From Alligator mississippiensis (lineage: Eukaryota; Chordata; Crocodylia; Alligatoridae), in assembly GCF_030867095.1 (NCBI RefSeq), contig NC_081837.1, forward strand, positions 20,098,501 to 20,162,500: a DNA stretch of 64,000 nt, written 5' to 3'. The notes under the pieces were generated by a model. The model was not told the DNA's origin. It worked only from the letters and a program-made list of their open reading frames with translations, and ran no database searches. The first letter of the stretch is position 1; each line of letters begins with the position of its first letter. Below, piece after piece: positions 33,330 to 44,480 of the stretch. Made by a program: the position numbers and the translations under genes.

Positions 33330-33926
33330 AGCTGGAGACAAGGTTCCTTGGGTGAATTTGATATCTTTTATTAGACCAACCCAAATGGTTGGAGAATAGT
33401 TATTAAGCAAGCTTTTGGGTTCAAAAACCCTTCTTCAGGCTAAGGAAGCTGCAGCAGTTGGTGTGTGCTCTTCCTGGATGGGATGAAAAGTAAAGAAGCC
33501 AGGGGCTGGGCTGGGCTGGGCTGGGCTGGGCTGGGCTGGACGGGGGAGTCCATTGCCAGGCAGATTGTAATGTATCAAAAATCCAATGTCTATGTTTAGT
33601 CCATGATCTCTAGTATCCAGGAGGTTGATGAAATGGAGCTCATAGGCTCGTCCCTGGGAAGTGTTGTGCAAGTTTCCCTTGAGGAGGACTGAGAGATTGG
33701 AGAGAGAGTGGCCCTCCTGTGAGAAATGTGCCCCCACCGGTAATCGAGTGTTTCTGTCTTTGATGGATTTCCGGTGTGCGTTCATTCTGGTGGGCAGTTG
33801 TTGTTTGGTCTCTCCTACATATCTTCCATCAGGGCATTTGGTGCACTGGATGAGGTATACTACATTCCTGGAGGTGCAGCTGTAAGATCCTGGGATGCTG
33901 ATGGCTCTGTTGTGGGGTGTAGTAAT
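33330..33926 (-). pseudogene. Penelope-like element 3' end: GIY-YIG endonuclease domain and 3' UTR
   Basis: Minus-strand reading from 33926 gives YLIQCTKCPDGRYVGET, the GIY-YIG-type endonuclease signature of Penelope-like retroelements, followed by MNAHRKSI, HFSQEGHS and YELHFINLLDT. Downstream (33330-33500) is a 3' UTR with a GGGCT repeat. The ERV-A 5' LTR begins right at the truncated edge (33927). The fragment lacks the reverse transcriptase. A further fragment of the same 3' region lies at 45901-46270. Confidence 0.8.
33503..33539. repeat. (GGGCT)n microsatellite
   Basis: About seven units of GGGCT inside the Penelope 3' UTR. The copy at 46055-46080 has fewer units. Confidence 0.95.
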
Positions 33927-34430
33927 TGTGGAATCAGAAAAAAATATATGCCTTAAACTTTGATTATTTTAGTTATAAGATGACATAACCGCTTTGTGTA
34001 GAATTGCTGGCTCGGTACAGTAGAACAGATAAGGGCAAGTGTTTGTTCTTTGTAACTCTTCTGCAAATGCTTCGCTCACCGCGGCCTTGAAGATAAAAAA
34101 AAAAAATATGTACAAAGTAGATTTCCAGGTGCAAGAAGGAGGTTTGTGCACTAACCCTACCTCCCCCATAATTCCCATCCTGATAACAGCAAAGAAATAA
34201 TAAAATAATATTATAGCCGCTTTTCATGCTAATTTCACTATATGATCACGTGAGTTGTAAGCGACTGTTAAAAAGTATATAAGCCTCCTGATTTTGCTCT
34301 TGGGGGGGACCCCTTCCAAGTGCTTGGGAAATCCATGTCACTTTGGAACTCCCCCTACAGCTGTAGTTTCTTTTAAATAAAAGCTTCTGCTGACCTGACC
34401 CAAAAGTACTCTGTGTGTGTTTCCACGACA
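33927..34430 (+). mobile_element. 5' LTR of the ERV-A provirus
   Basis: TGTGGAATC...CCACGACA, with a TATATAA box at 34276-34282 and an AATAAA signal at 34376-34381. This places U3, R and U5 in the usual order. It acts as promoter for the provirus if functional. Confidence 0.95.
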
Positions 34431-34435
34431 ATTCC

Positions 34436-34453
34436 TGGTGCCGTGACTCGGAT
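34436..34453 (+). other. Primer-binding site, tRNA-His
   Basis: TGGTGCCGTGACTCGGAT is complementary to the 3' end of vertebrate tRNA-His including CCA. It starts five bases after the CA of U5. Confidence 0.9.
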
Positions 34454-35323
34454 CCAGAACACAGGCTGAGGAAGGAGGACCGCAGGCTACCCCCCCCCCC
34501 CGAACCCTGAGGCGCCAAACTTGAGAGGTAAGAGACCTAATTCAAAATCTCTATTGGGGTTTCGGAGGAGGACTGCCTGTAGGCTCCCAACTTGGCCGTG
34601 GTAACTGGATCTGAACCTTGTTAAAACAGGTCAGTCTGAACCTTACTGCCGGCTAAAATTTTCTGTCTGGTAAAGGATCCCATTTTGTGTCTGGTAACGT
34701 ACGTTTTAGGGAGAAACTGTTTGAGGCACCTTCATCCAACAGCACATCGGGCTTGTAGTTAATTAACTAAGGCGGTGTGGGGTAGGAGGTCTGGCTGACT
34801 GAATAAATGTGCATGTGTGTGTGTATTTAGAAATATGAGCCACTGACCAGGACTGAGACTACGGTTGGGCTCAGCCGCCCCAATTCTGCCTGACAGGGCA
34901 GTTTTGAAAGCAAGGGGGCCCAACTGGAACCTCGTGACCCAGTGGACAGGGCTTATTGAATGAATGTGTGTGTGTATTTAGAAATATGAGCCACTGACCA
35001 GGACTGAGACTACGGTTGGGTTCAGCCGCCCCAATTCTGCCTGACAGGGCAGTTTTGAAAGCAAGGGGACCCAACTGGAACCTCATGACCCAGTGGACAG
35101 GGCGTCTGAGTGATTTTGTCTTTTCCAAACCCCTCGTCCCAGTAGCTTCTGCCGAAAGCAGGAGTGAAAGGATCCCTCTAGTGTTTCCCTCCCCATTTCC
35201 ATTTTATGAGCCGGTGTCGGGTCAGAAGCCTTTTGTCTGGGCAATGAAAAACTGCGGGGCAAGGCACTGAGCGGCCCGGACATCCTAAATAAGCCTCTCC
35301 TACGTCTCCCTGTGTGACTGAAA
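34454..35323 (+). other. ERV-A leader with a splice-donor-like site and tandem repeat
   Basis: CAGGTCAGT at 34627-34635 fits a splice donor in the usual place for env mRNA. Around 34810-35105 a unit of roughly 150 bp (TATTTAGAAATATGAGCC...CAGTGGACAGGGC) is present twice. Both arm copies of ERV-A share the tandem duplication. The packaging signal would be expected here but was not identified. Confidence 0.75.
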
Positions 35324-36934
35324 ATGGGAACAAGTCAGTCTAAACAGGTTCCTGTCCCCCCTAAGGGGACTCCGGCGTACTTTATGTACACACACTATTC
35401 TCCCGAGACTTGCAAGTACCTGGATAAGTGGAACTGGTATACTAGGGATGATCCTGTGAAACATTTTCCACAGGAAGGAACATTTGATCAGGATAAAATA
35501 GTGCACTTGAGAGGGGCGTTAGAGTCCTGTGGATCCAAAACACCACAAAACCAGTGGGACGCATTCTTTTATTGGTATGATGAAATGTCCAAAAGGCGGA
35601 CAGAATCTCAAACTAGGAGCCTAAAAGACTCTCAAGAAAAATTAAAACAGCAGTTAAAAGCTGTTCGGGAGAAATTGGCTGCTCCCCCAAATTACACGCT
35701 GGCCACCGCTCCAATGTATCCAGCATTGCCCGGGGCGCCCCCACCACCGGAGCCAGCAGAGGATATCCTTGACCTTTGTTCGAACCCCGCTCTCCTGGGA
35801 CTCCCACATCAGCAACAACCGGTTCAACATCAGGCTGCAGCCCAGGCTAGTGACCCATTAGCTGAAGCTCCTTCAGTAAATCCATCCACGGAGCTTAATA
35901 GTCCGGACTCATCCACCATATCTGCCACTCAATCATCACCAGTGTGGCAATTTACTCCTGGGTCACAACCCACCACAGGTGTATTTAGAAGAATGGGAAT
36001 AGGCATGGAAAGATCTCCCATCAATCTGAGATCCCGAACTGCACAAGTTTACCCCCTAAGACAAATGCCAGGCATTGGCAACGATGGACAAAATATAGTA
36101 ACTGTGCATGCACCCTGGACTCCAGGTGATCTCTACAATTTAACTCAAAAGTTCCCAAAAATCAGGGAAGACCCAGAAAAATTTCAGGAAGAATTGCAGA
36201 CTGTTATAAATTGTTATAATCCAACATGGGCTGACATTAATCAGCTCATGCGATCCATTTTGCCCAAGGAGACTATGCTACGTCTGTACGCTGCCTGTAC
36301 TTGGCCAGATCAAAACCCAGGGATTGGCCAAGACTTTATTGACAAGAGAAATGCTTTGGTTCAGGCAGTTCAAACAATTTGCCCAAAAAAGGCAGACTGG
36401 ACCAAAATAAATACCTGTAAACAAAACAAAAATGAACACCCCAGTGACTATTTAGAACGCCTCAAACAGGCATTTGAACGATACTCAGGAATGGATAACC
36501 CAGTCGGAAATGCTAAACAAGCAATAGTGGCAGCATTCGTCCAGGGACTTAACCCTAAAATTGCTGAGAAAATTCAAACAGTAATTATTGGCTGGGAAAC
36601 TAAAGATTTGACCGAAGTCCTTGCTGCGGCTAACCATTTTCATAACAAATTGGAATGGTCTAAAGACAGTGCCGAGTTTAAGTTAATGGCCTTACAGATT
36701 TCTCAGTTGCAGGGTCCAGGTAGAGGAAGGGGACGAGGACGGGGAAGGGGAGGCCAGGGTAGATTCAGGGGAAGAGATAGATCCTTGAGCCCACAAAACC
36801 CAGGCTATGGGAACCAATGTCATTATTGCAAGCAAGAAGGACATTGGAAATCAGAATGCCCCAACCGCCCCGGCCAAGGACCCAGACCCCAGCCCCCACC
36901 TCCACTTCCTGTCAATTTTCCCAGTGTTGAATAG
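35324..36934 (+). CDS. gag: ERV-A Gag polyprotein, open
   Basis: 536 codons with no stop until UAG. It starts Met-Gly in a myristoylation context (MGTSQS). The matrix part is followed by a Pro-rich linker with a PPNY late-domain motif near residue 125, then the capsid with the major homology-type segment NEHPSDYLERLKQAFERY around residues 370-387. The nucleocapsid has an Arg-Gly-rich stretch and a single zinc knuckle, CHYCKQEGHWKSEC, near residue 505. One knuckle is the gammaretroviral pattern. Gag would assemble at the plasma membrane. It looks intact by reading frame. Confidence 0.9.
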   Translation: MGTSQSKQVPVPPKGTPAYFMYTHYSPETCKYLDKWNWYTRDDPVKHFPQEGTFDQDKIVHLRGALESCGSKTPQNQWDAFFYWYDEMSKRRTESQTRSLKDSQEKLKQQLKAVREKLAAPPNYTLATAPMYPALPGAPPPPEPAEDILDLCSNPALLGLPHQQQPVQHQAAAQASDPLAEAPSVNPSTELNSPDSSTISATQSSPVWQFTPGSQPTTGVFRRMGIGMERSPINLRSRTAQVYPLRQMPGIGNDGQNIVTVHAPWTPGDLYNLTQKFPKIREDPEKFQEELQTVINCYNPTWADINQLMRSILPKETMLRLYAACTWPDQNPGIGQDFIDKRNALVQAVQTICPKKADWTKINTCKQNKNEHPSDYLERLKQAFERYSGMDNPVGNAKQAIVAAFVQGLNPKIAEKIQTVIIGWETKDLTEVLAAANHFHNKLEWSKDSAEFKLMALQISQLQGPGRGRGRGRGRGGQGRFRGRDRSLSPQNPGYGNQCHYCKQEGHWKSECPNRPGQGPRPQPPPPLPVNFPSVE

Positions 36935-39900
36935 GACAGCCTGAGGGACAGTGACATCATTGCTCCTTTGCTTGCTACTGACCAATCTGGTCCGTTTGTT
37001 GATTGCCTTATTTCTGGTAAACCTGTCTCCTGTCTGGTCGACACCGGAGCGTCCCGCTCCACACTAAAGGCTGCTGAGTTTCCTTTTCTACCTTATTCTC
37101 CTGAAACTGTAAATGCTGTCGGTATAGGCGGACAACCTATCCCACATCCCGTCTCTGAACCTGTCTCCATCTCTATTGGCCCTTTGTCTGAAAATCATGC
37201 CTTTCTTCTTAGCCCCTGTGCACCTGTCAACCTTCTTGGTAAGGACTTGCTGTGTAAACTGGGATGCGTGATTTATTGTAGCCCAGATGGTGTTTACCTT
37301 GAGGTACCGGAACATAGGGAAACCGAGCTTGTGGCTTTGCTAACCCAGGAGTACTCTGATTCTGACACTTCCTTCTTGCAAGAGGAACTGTTGGCACGAG
37401 TACCTCCACAGCTGTGGTCCACCCATGCGAATGAAGTGGGGCACATGCTGAGTGCTGAACCAGTGCGTATCATCCTGAACCCTGCCAAGCCACTTCCTCG
37501 TGTCCCACAGTACCCCATCTCAAAGGAAGCTGAGGAAGGGATCAAGCCTGTCGTTTCCTCACTCCTTGAGCAAGGGATTATTGTCCCAATACGCTCCCCT
37601 TGCAACACACCTATCCTACCTGTCAAAAAACCTGGTAAAGATACGTATCGCTTTGTGCAAGATCTTCGAGCTGTAAATGCCGCTGTGTTACCCGCTTTCC
37701 CCGTGGTCCCTAACCCTGCCACTATTCTTTCCTGTATCCCTTCAGATGCTACATATTTCACAGTAGTGGATCTTTGTTCTGCTTTTTTCTCTATCCCCGT
37801 TCATAAGGATAGCCAGTATCTGCATTTACTTATCAGGGATTTCAATATACCTGGACAAGACTCCCTCAGGGATATACAGAGTCCCCAACCCTGTTTTCCC
37901 AGATCCTAAAAAAAGATTTGGATCCTATCACGTTCAAAGGGGGGTCCACCCTTGTTCAGTACGTTGATGATCTATTGTTAGCCTCGCCCACTTTAGAGGC
38001 CTGTGAGCAAGATACTTTGACACTCCTCACAGCTTTAGCTCAGAAAGGCCACAAGGCCTCAAAATCTAAATTGCAGCTCTGCAAGTCTAAGGTACATTAT
38101 TTAGGGCATGATATCTCAGCAGGAGAATGACACCTTTCCCCTAGTAGAGTTGAAGCTATCCTCAACATTCCCAAACCTATGACTAGAAAACAGATGAGGG
38201 GATTCTTAGGTGCAACGGGTTATTGTAGACAGTGGATCCTGGGTTATGCTGCTTTCGCAAAACCCTTGCAAGCATTCACTCATGATACCACCCCGGAACC
38301 CCTCCCTTGGACTCCTGAAGCCGAACAAGCATTTGTGGTCCTTAAGCAAGCCCTCACTCTTGCTCCTGCTCTTGGACTTCCTAATTATAAGAAACCCTTT
38401 ACCTTGTTTTGTCATGAACGGGAAGGAATCGCTTTAGGAGTACTCACTCAGCTGCATGGTGAAAAGCATCGCCCAATTGCATATTACAGCTCTGCCCTTG
38501 ATCCCGTAGCTGCGGGACTTCCTCCTTGCCTCCGTTCAGTTGCAGCTGCTGCCTTGTTGGTTGAAAAGGCAGATTCTCTAGTTTTGGGACACTCTTTAAC
38601 CGTTGCAGTTCCACATGCTGTGATGGCCCTTCTGCTCAAGGGCAAAACTCAGCACATTTCCAATTCCCGTCTTACTAAATATGAGAAACTTCTACTGTCA
38701 GCTGCAAATGTAACCTTAAATCGCTGTTCAATTCTGAATCCTGCGTCACTTCTGCCTATTGCCTCTGATGGTGAGCCTCATGATTGCCTGTCTATCACAA
38801 CTCAATTGTTAACCCCTCGAACTGACCTCAAGTACATTCCTATCCCGAACTCTGACCTTGTTTTGTTTGTTGATGGTTCCTGTCTTAGAAATGATGCAGG
38901 CAAATTAGTTGCGGGATATGCAGTATGCACTCAGTATGCTGTTTTGGAAGCCTATTCTTTACCCCAAGCTCGTTCTGCTCAAGTTGCTGAACTCATTGCT
39001 TTAACACGTGCTTGCATTCTTGCAAAAAATCAAACCACAACCATTTATACTGACTCTAAGTATGCTTTTGGTGTTGTTCATGATTTTGGACAAATCTGGA
39101 AACAAAGAGGGTTCCTCACTTCATCAGGGACCCAAATCAGTCATGGTTGTTATGTAAAAGCGCTCTTAGAAGCTGTTCAATTGCCTCTTGCTATTGCTAT
39201 TGTTAAATGTAAAGCTCATGAGAAACCGTTTGATGATGTCACACGAGGAAATGATCTGGCAGACCGTTCTGCCAGAAATGCGGCCCTTTCTGGCCCACAG
39301 GCTCCTAACTCTGTTTTTGTTTGTTTTTCAGCAGACCAGTCTCCTTTGGCTAGCCTTTCAAGTCTGGCCCTTCTTCAAAATCAGGCCCCCCCCAAAAAAA
39401 TAAATGACTGGCTGCGTGCAGGATGTTCACTGCACCCCGACTCTCTCTGGCGCTCCCCGGACGGCCGCCTGGTGGCGCCTAGAGAGCTTTTGCCACATCT
39501 TGCTCGTTTAACCCACTCTGTGGCCCATACGAGCAAAGGAGGAATGATTGCTACAGTACAAAGAAATTGGTTTGCCCCAAATTTTCCTTCCATGGCACAA
39601 CAGTACTGTAGCTCCTGTCCCATATGCTTAGCTCACAACATTGGGCAACGGGTAAAAACGACACCCGCAGCCCATCCCCCTCCATGGGGACCGTTTGTAA
39701 ATCTGCAAATTGATTTTGTGCAGCTACCTAAGTGCTGTTCTTATGAATACATTCTTGTTATTATTGATGTGTTCTCTGGATGGGTGGAAACCTACCCATG
39801 CGTACGTGCTGATTCCATCACTGTAGCAAAGAAATTGCTCAAAGAATTCATCCCTAGATTTGGATTGCCTCTCACAATAGATAGTGACCGTGGCACCCAT

Positions 39901-40689
39901 TTCACAGGACAGATAGTAAAAAACATCTGCCAAGCACTCAACATACAGCAACACCTACACTGTAGTTATCATCCACAGTCAAGTGGTGCTGTAGAACGTA
40001 AAAACTCTGATTTAAAAACGCGCATTTCGAAGATTTGTGCTGAAACAGGCCTCAAATGGCCTGATGCACTGCCCATTGCTCTTATGCACATTAGAAACAC
40101 TGTTAACAGAAAACATGGCCTAACCCCTTATGAAATACTCATGGCACGACCCATGAGGATGCCAGCTACACCACCTGTTGCCCCTCACCAAACAGACCTA
40201 CAATTAACTGATGAAACTGTACTAAATTATTGCAAGGCATTAATGAAGTATGCCAGGTCTGTTCATTCACAGGTCCAAGAAGCCTTACCTCAACCACCGG
40301 ATGTTCCCTGTCACAACCTCGAACCAGGGGATTGGATCTACGTAAAGGTCTATCAACGGAAAAACGCACTTCAACCCAGATGGAAAGGACCTTTCCAGGT
40401 ACTTCTAACCACTAATTCTGCTGTTCGTTGCCAAGGTCACCAAACGTGGATTCACGCCTCGCACTGCAAGAAGGTATCACCTCCATTGGACCCCGAAGCA
40501 GCTGTATTCCAACCAAGGTTGGGATCTTTCCCTGAGGCCAAGGACAAAGACCCTCAGGACCTCACTCAGGCAAGTGAGGAGCATCAGGGTGCAAGTGCTA
40601 GTAACCTCTCCCCTGCACCCAACACCTCAGCCCAGCCGGATTCATCAGTTGAAGAACGAAGATATCATCTTCGGCCTCGAAGAAAGTGA
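36935..40689 (+). pseudogene. pol: ERV-A pol: protease, reverse transcriptase, RNase H, integrase (two breaks)
   Basis: Continues in the gag frame past the UAG, as in gammaretroviral readthrough. Domains in order: protease with LVDTGAS (about 37035); reverse transcriptase with PISKEAEEGI and, further on, YVDDLLLAS (about 37960); RNase H with FVDGSC and YTDSKYAFG; integrase with an HHCC zinc segment (CSSCPICLAHN) and the DDE residues in LQIDFV, DSDRGTHF and GAVERKN; and an SH3-like C-terminus GDWIYVK. A frame change near 37820-37840 and a TGA at 38128-38130 interrupt the RT and connection region, so no full enzyme can be made. The downstream 836-codon stretch (38179-40689) is open. Confidence 0.9.
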
Positions 40690-42365
40690 ATGCTCCCATT
40701 CGGAAGATCACCACCGCGATCAAGACCAAGAGCCAACATTATCAGTCCTTTAGGTAACTTGAGCCCAGAGGACGAAGAAAGACTTTGGCTGCCATCCTGG
40801 GTTTGGCTGGTAGTGTTCTTTTTCTTACTGGTGCTGGTTATGTTTGTTGTTAAGATTCTTTGTCCCTCCTGTATCTAAAAATGGCACTGAAATCCTTATA
40901 TATCACACTTGGGTATCTCAGTATCACCCAAGGGGGGTGGGAGAAAAATTTGTATTTGCAGATCTCCCATGCGGTGGCTCAAGCTGGAAATAAAAGTGAC
41001 TGCTGGATATGCTCTCACAGCCCAGCACACCTACACCAAGGAATCCCAATGATCGGAGTACCAATATCCCTCCAGCAATGGGGAACAATAAACGGCGGCT
41101 TCGTTAGACACTACTCGTTAGCTGCCCATCGGTCCGCTCCTAAAGAATGGAGGGCCGCCCCTGCTAACTGGATAATCTCCCCAAGAGTAGAGGCGCCTTT
41201 CTGTTACAGATCCAACAACACCGGAGCTTATAATAAAGCCACACCTGTAGGACACTACCCTCATTGCCTAACTACTCTAGATTATAGCCCTAGTAGCACC
41301 AGTGGAATCCTGTTGGGTAACGTACCCTCTCTCAATTGTACAGGATTCATGGTCTACAACTTTTCTAAGGAACCTCATGTTGCTCTCATTGCAAACAGAT
41401 CAGAATTTTACATTCACTCCAATTTTACTTCTTGTAATATATCTCGGTCCAGCAGAATAACAGCTGAACGTGGACCGTCCTATACGATGCATATCAATCG
41501 AAAGTGCCGGATAGGGCACAACAACTGCCGAGATTTGAGTACCCTTTCTGCCCCAGGCCTTTACTGGCTCTGCGGAAACAGGGCTCATAAAATCTTGCCC
41601 TGGAATTGGGTGGGGGCATGCACTCTTGGACGTGTTATCCCTGGTTTCGAAATGCATAGTGCAATATATCTGGAACAAGTAAAAAATTTCAACCATCACA
41701 TGAAAAGGGCGGTTAACCCCTTAGCTACCAGAAACACAGGGTTCCATCGATTTGTGAGAACCTTCATACCGTGGCTTGGAGTAAGAGAATTGGAACTAGC
41801 CATAATTAACATTTCAGCCACAATGGAAGCTATGGGAAATGCCACTGCGGATGCAATTCAGGCTCTGCAAAAAGAGATCTCCCAGATCTCACAAGTAACT
41901 ATACAACACCGCATAGCCCTAGATTACCTATTGGTATCCCAGGGAGGAGTATGTGCCTTAGTAAACTCCACCTGTTGTGTCTATGTCAATCAGGACATGC
42001 GAATCGAAACTGACATTCGCAAAATCCGAAATCAGTTAAGGGTCCTACATCAAGTGGCCTCAGAAAATACTGACTGGGGTCTAGAAGAAATGTGGTCTTG
42101 GCTAACCTCCTGGCTCCCAGATTTCGGGGCCCTTGGCAAGAAAATCCTGTATGGAATATTGTTTGTCTTGATAGTTCTGATAATGTTCTATGTCTTAATG
42201 CAACTGATCCTCTGCTGCGTGAAAGCCAGCAGGGGAAGCTTTAGCAAGGCAAGAAAACCCACAGCAGAGTCTAGAATAATGGTGTTACAAAAGTGTGAGC
42301 AGATTGAAAGAAAACATGAAAGGCTGCATGATGAAATAGAGGGGCTCATGAGAATGGAAATTTAA
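40690..42365 (+). pseudogene. env: ERV-A env, frame broken after the signal region
   Basis: The ATG directly follows the pol stop. The first 62 codons (40690-40878) end in a long hydrophobic signal or leader segment. The rest reads in another frame (open 40860-42365), so a frameshift separates them. The surface part has a CWIC motif and many NXT/S sequons. The transmembrane part has a heptad region, CX6CC (CALVNSTCC) and a membrane anchor around KILYGILFVLIVLIMFYVL, with a tail ending ...MRMEI. CX6CC is the class I envelope type with covalent SU-TM linkage. The right-arm copy carries different breaks. Confidence 0.85.
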
Positions 42366-42390
42366 GGCTAAAGTGAGACTAAATAGTCTC

Positions 42391-42402
42391 AAAGGGGGGG
42401 GC
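42391..42402 (+). other. Polypurine tract of the ERV-A provirus
   Basis: AAAGGGGGGGGC directly before the TGTGG of the 3' LTR; it primes plus-strand DNA synthesis. In the truncated copies it reads with fewer G (right arm AAAGTGGGG). Confidence 0.9.
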
Positions 42403-42906
42403 TGTGGAATCAGAAAAAATATATGCCTTAAACTTTGATTATTTTAGTTATAAGATGACATAACCGCTTTGTGTAGAATTGCTGGCTCGGTACAGTAGAA
42501 CAGATAAGGGCAAGTGTTTGTTCTTTGTAACTCTTCTGCAAATGCTTCGCTCACCGCGGCCTTGAAGGTAGAAAAAAAAAAAAGTATGTACAAAGTAGAT
42601 TTCCAGGTGCAAGGAGGTTTGTGAACTAACCCTATCTCCCCCATAATTCCCATCCTGATAACAGCAAAGAAATAATGAAGTAATATTATAGCCGCTTTTC
42701 ATGCTAATTTCACTATATGATCACGTGAGTTGTAAGCGACTGTTAAAAAGTATATAAGCCTCCTGATTTTGCTCTTGGGGGGGAACCCCTTCCAAGTGCT
42801 TGGGAAATCCATGTCACTTTGGAACTCCCCCTACAGCTGTAGTTTCTTTTGAATAAAAGCTTCTGCTGACCTGACCCAAAAGTACTCTGTGTGTGTTTCC
42901 ACGACA
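42403..42906 (+). mobile_element. 3' LTR of the ERV-A provirus
   Basis: 504 bp with the same landmarks as the 5' LTR. It differs from it at about ten places by eye, including a 3-bp indel in the AAGGAGG segment. Confidence 0.95.
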
Positions 42907-43620
42907 ATATCTACAGGAACATGATTACAACTCAAAATACAGACCCAAAGATATTACTGAGCTTATACACTTCATCCTCATACACAACAATTTAACTTTT
43001 AATAATCAACACTTCCTCCAGATGATGAGAACAGCTAAGGGGCACTAAAATGGCCCCAAAGTATGCCAACCTTTTTATGAGCCACCTGGAAGAAGACTTC
43101 CTCAAGAACTGCCCCATCAAACCCTTGCTGTACTTAAGATACATCGATGACATCTTCATCATTTGGACTGAAAACCTGCAATCTCTGATTGAGTTCCATC
43201 AGAAATTCAACAATCGCCATCCCTCCATCCGACTTTCTTTAGAATACTTCAGCACCGACATCTCCTTTTTAGACACAATGATCAGTATCCAGAAGGGGAA
43301 AATAGAGACCACAGTATGCGAGAGACCCACAGACCAACATACATATCTGCACAGAACCAGCAATCATCCTAAACACACCAAAAAAGCTGTGATATACAGC
43401 CAAGCCCTCAGATACCACTGCATTTGTACTGAAGAGAACACCCGGGATCGCCACCTCACCAATCTTAAAAAGGCTTTCACCCAGCAAGGACACTCCTCCA
43501 GAGAGGTAGATCGCACATTTGAAAGAGCCACCTGGATACCACGTGAAGAACTGCTGCAGTACAGCCCCAAACCCCAACCCACAGGCATCCGAGACCGGGC
43601 TTCTATAACAAATCAAGGGT
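42907..43620 (+). pseudogene. Penelope-like element, reverse transcriptase fragment
   Basis: Open from about 43050 to 43622 (190 codons). It reads MAPKYANLFMSHLEEDFL, then LRYIDDIFIIW (the RT catalytic Asp-Asp), then EFHQKFNNRHPSI and FLDTMIS. This is the palm and following region of a Penelope-like RT. The 5' part is cut at the ERV-A LTR edge, and the C-terminal linker and GIY-YIG parts are missing. It lies on the plus strand, opposite to the Penelope fragment at the other side of the provirus. Confidence 0.85.
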
Positions 43621-44480
43621 AAGACTAAGCATCGTACCAGTCCTTGCCTGGGCACATGGGAAGATGTTGGAGCTCCCTGAGGATGCCCCGGTCAGGCTCA
43701 GCATGTGCCAAGGTCTCTGGGATCTCAACACTTTGGGATATTTCAGGGCAGTGAGATGTGGACTCACCTGGCAGGGTGGTGAGAAGAAAGAGCAGCTTCC
43801 CCCCCCCCACCCCAGGACTGTACGGTGCTGGTCTGCAGGGGTGGTGGGGGCCCAAAGCCCTGGACACCCCCTGCCAGCCCCAGCCTTGGCGGGGCCAGAA
43901 GATGACAGCAGTTGTCAGGGAAGCTGCAGGGGCTGGGCCGTGGGAGAAGGAGCTGGGGCTAGAGGTGGCCCAGAAGGGCTGGTGTGGTCTGAGCTGAGGC
44001 TGGAGCGTCAGGGTTGGGGTTGGACTGCTTGTGGGGAGCACGGGGTTGTCCGTGGGATACGGGTCTCTCCCCACAGCCTCCAGGAGCCCCCCTCACCTGC
44101 CCCAACCTGGCTCTGGGGCACCTGGCACTGGGCACCACGGGCCCTGACTCTACTCTTGCTGCCAGCCCCAGCCCTGCCCCAAGCACTTGTGGGGGAGCAG
44201 GGCCAGGACGAGCAGGGCCCTGACTACGGCTGTCATGGTGCTGCAGGAGGGGAGCCCAGAGCGGAGGAGGAAAGGTCAGCTCCTGGGGCCGTGGTCCCCA
44301 GCACCCCAGGGCAGGTCCTTGAGCAGGAGTGAATTGGGATTTGCATAGAGGTAGTGTGCCAGGGGAGGCCGGGACAGATGAGAGGGCATGTGCACTCCTC
44401 TGTCCCTGGCCAGGCCTCCCCGTCTCTGCTGGGCAAGTTCTTTAGGCTTCACCATCACACCCCTTTGGATGCGAGCATTG
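43621..44480 (-). pseudogene. VH leader and flanking region, right arm
   Basis: Minus-strand counterpart of 30724-31500. The leader part 1 ends at 43768 before a GTGAGT donor and reads LLFLLTTLPG, with a G-run expansion ahead of it. The intron follows to the AG near 43650. The V exon is absent: the sequence passes into the Penelope RT fragment. A second signal-peptide-like ATG lies near 44240 (minus strand). This is non-functional. Confidence 0.6.

Larger units (their letters stand above)
33927..42906 (+). mobile_element. Near-complete ERV-A provirus (gamma-like endogenous retrovirus)
   Basis: 8.98 kb with two 504-bp LTRs, a tRNA-His primer site, leader, gag, in-frame readthrough pol, env and a polypurine tract. 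A single CCHC knuckle, the UAG at the gag-pol border in the same frame and a CX6CC transmembrane subunit place it with gamma-type (class I) retroviruses. I count roughly ten differences between the two LTRs by eye, suggesting a fairly recent origin. The flanking 4-mers are TAAT and ATAT, so there is no target duplication. Pol and env carry disabling breaks. It sits in the spacer between the two arms. Confidence 0.9.

Noticed and set aside
33927-42906. Fully functional provirus
   Set aside because: Pol has a frame change near 37830 and a TGA at 38128, and env is split by a frameshift after its leader.
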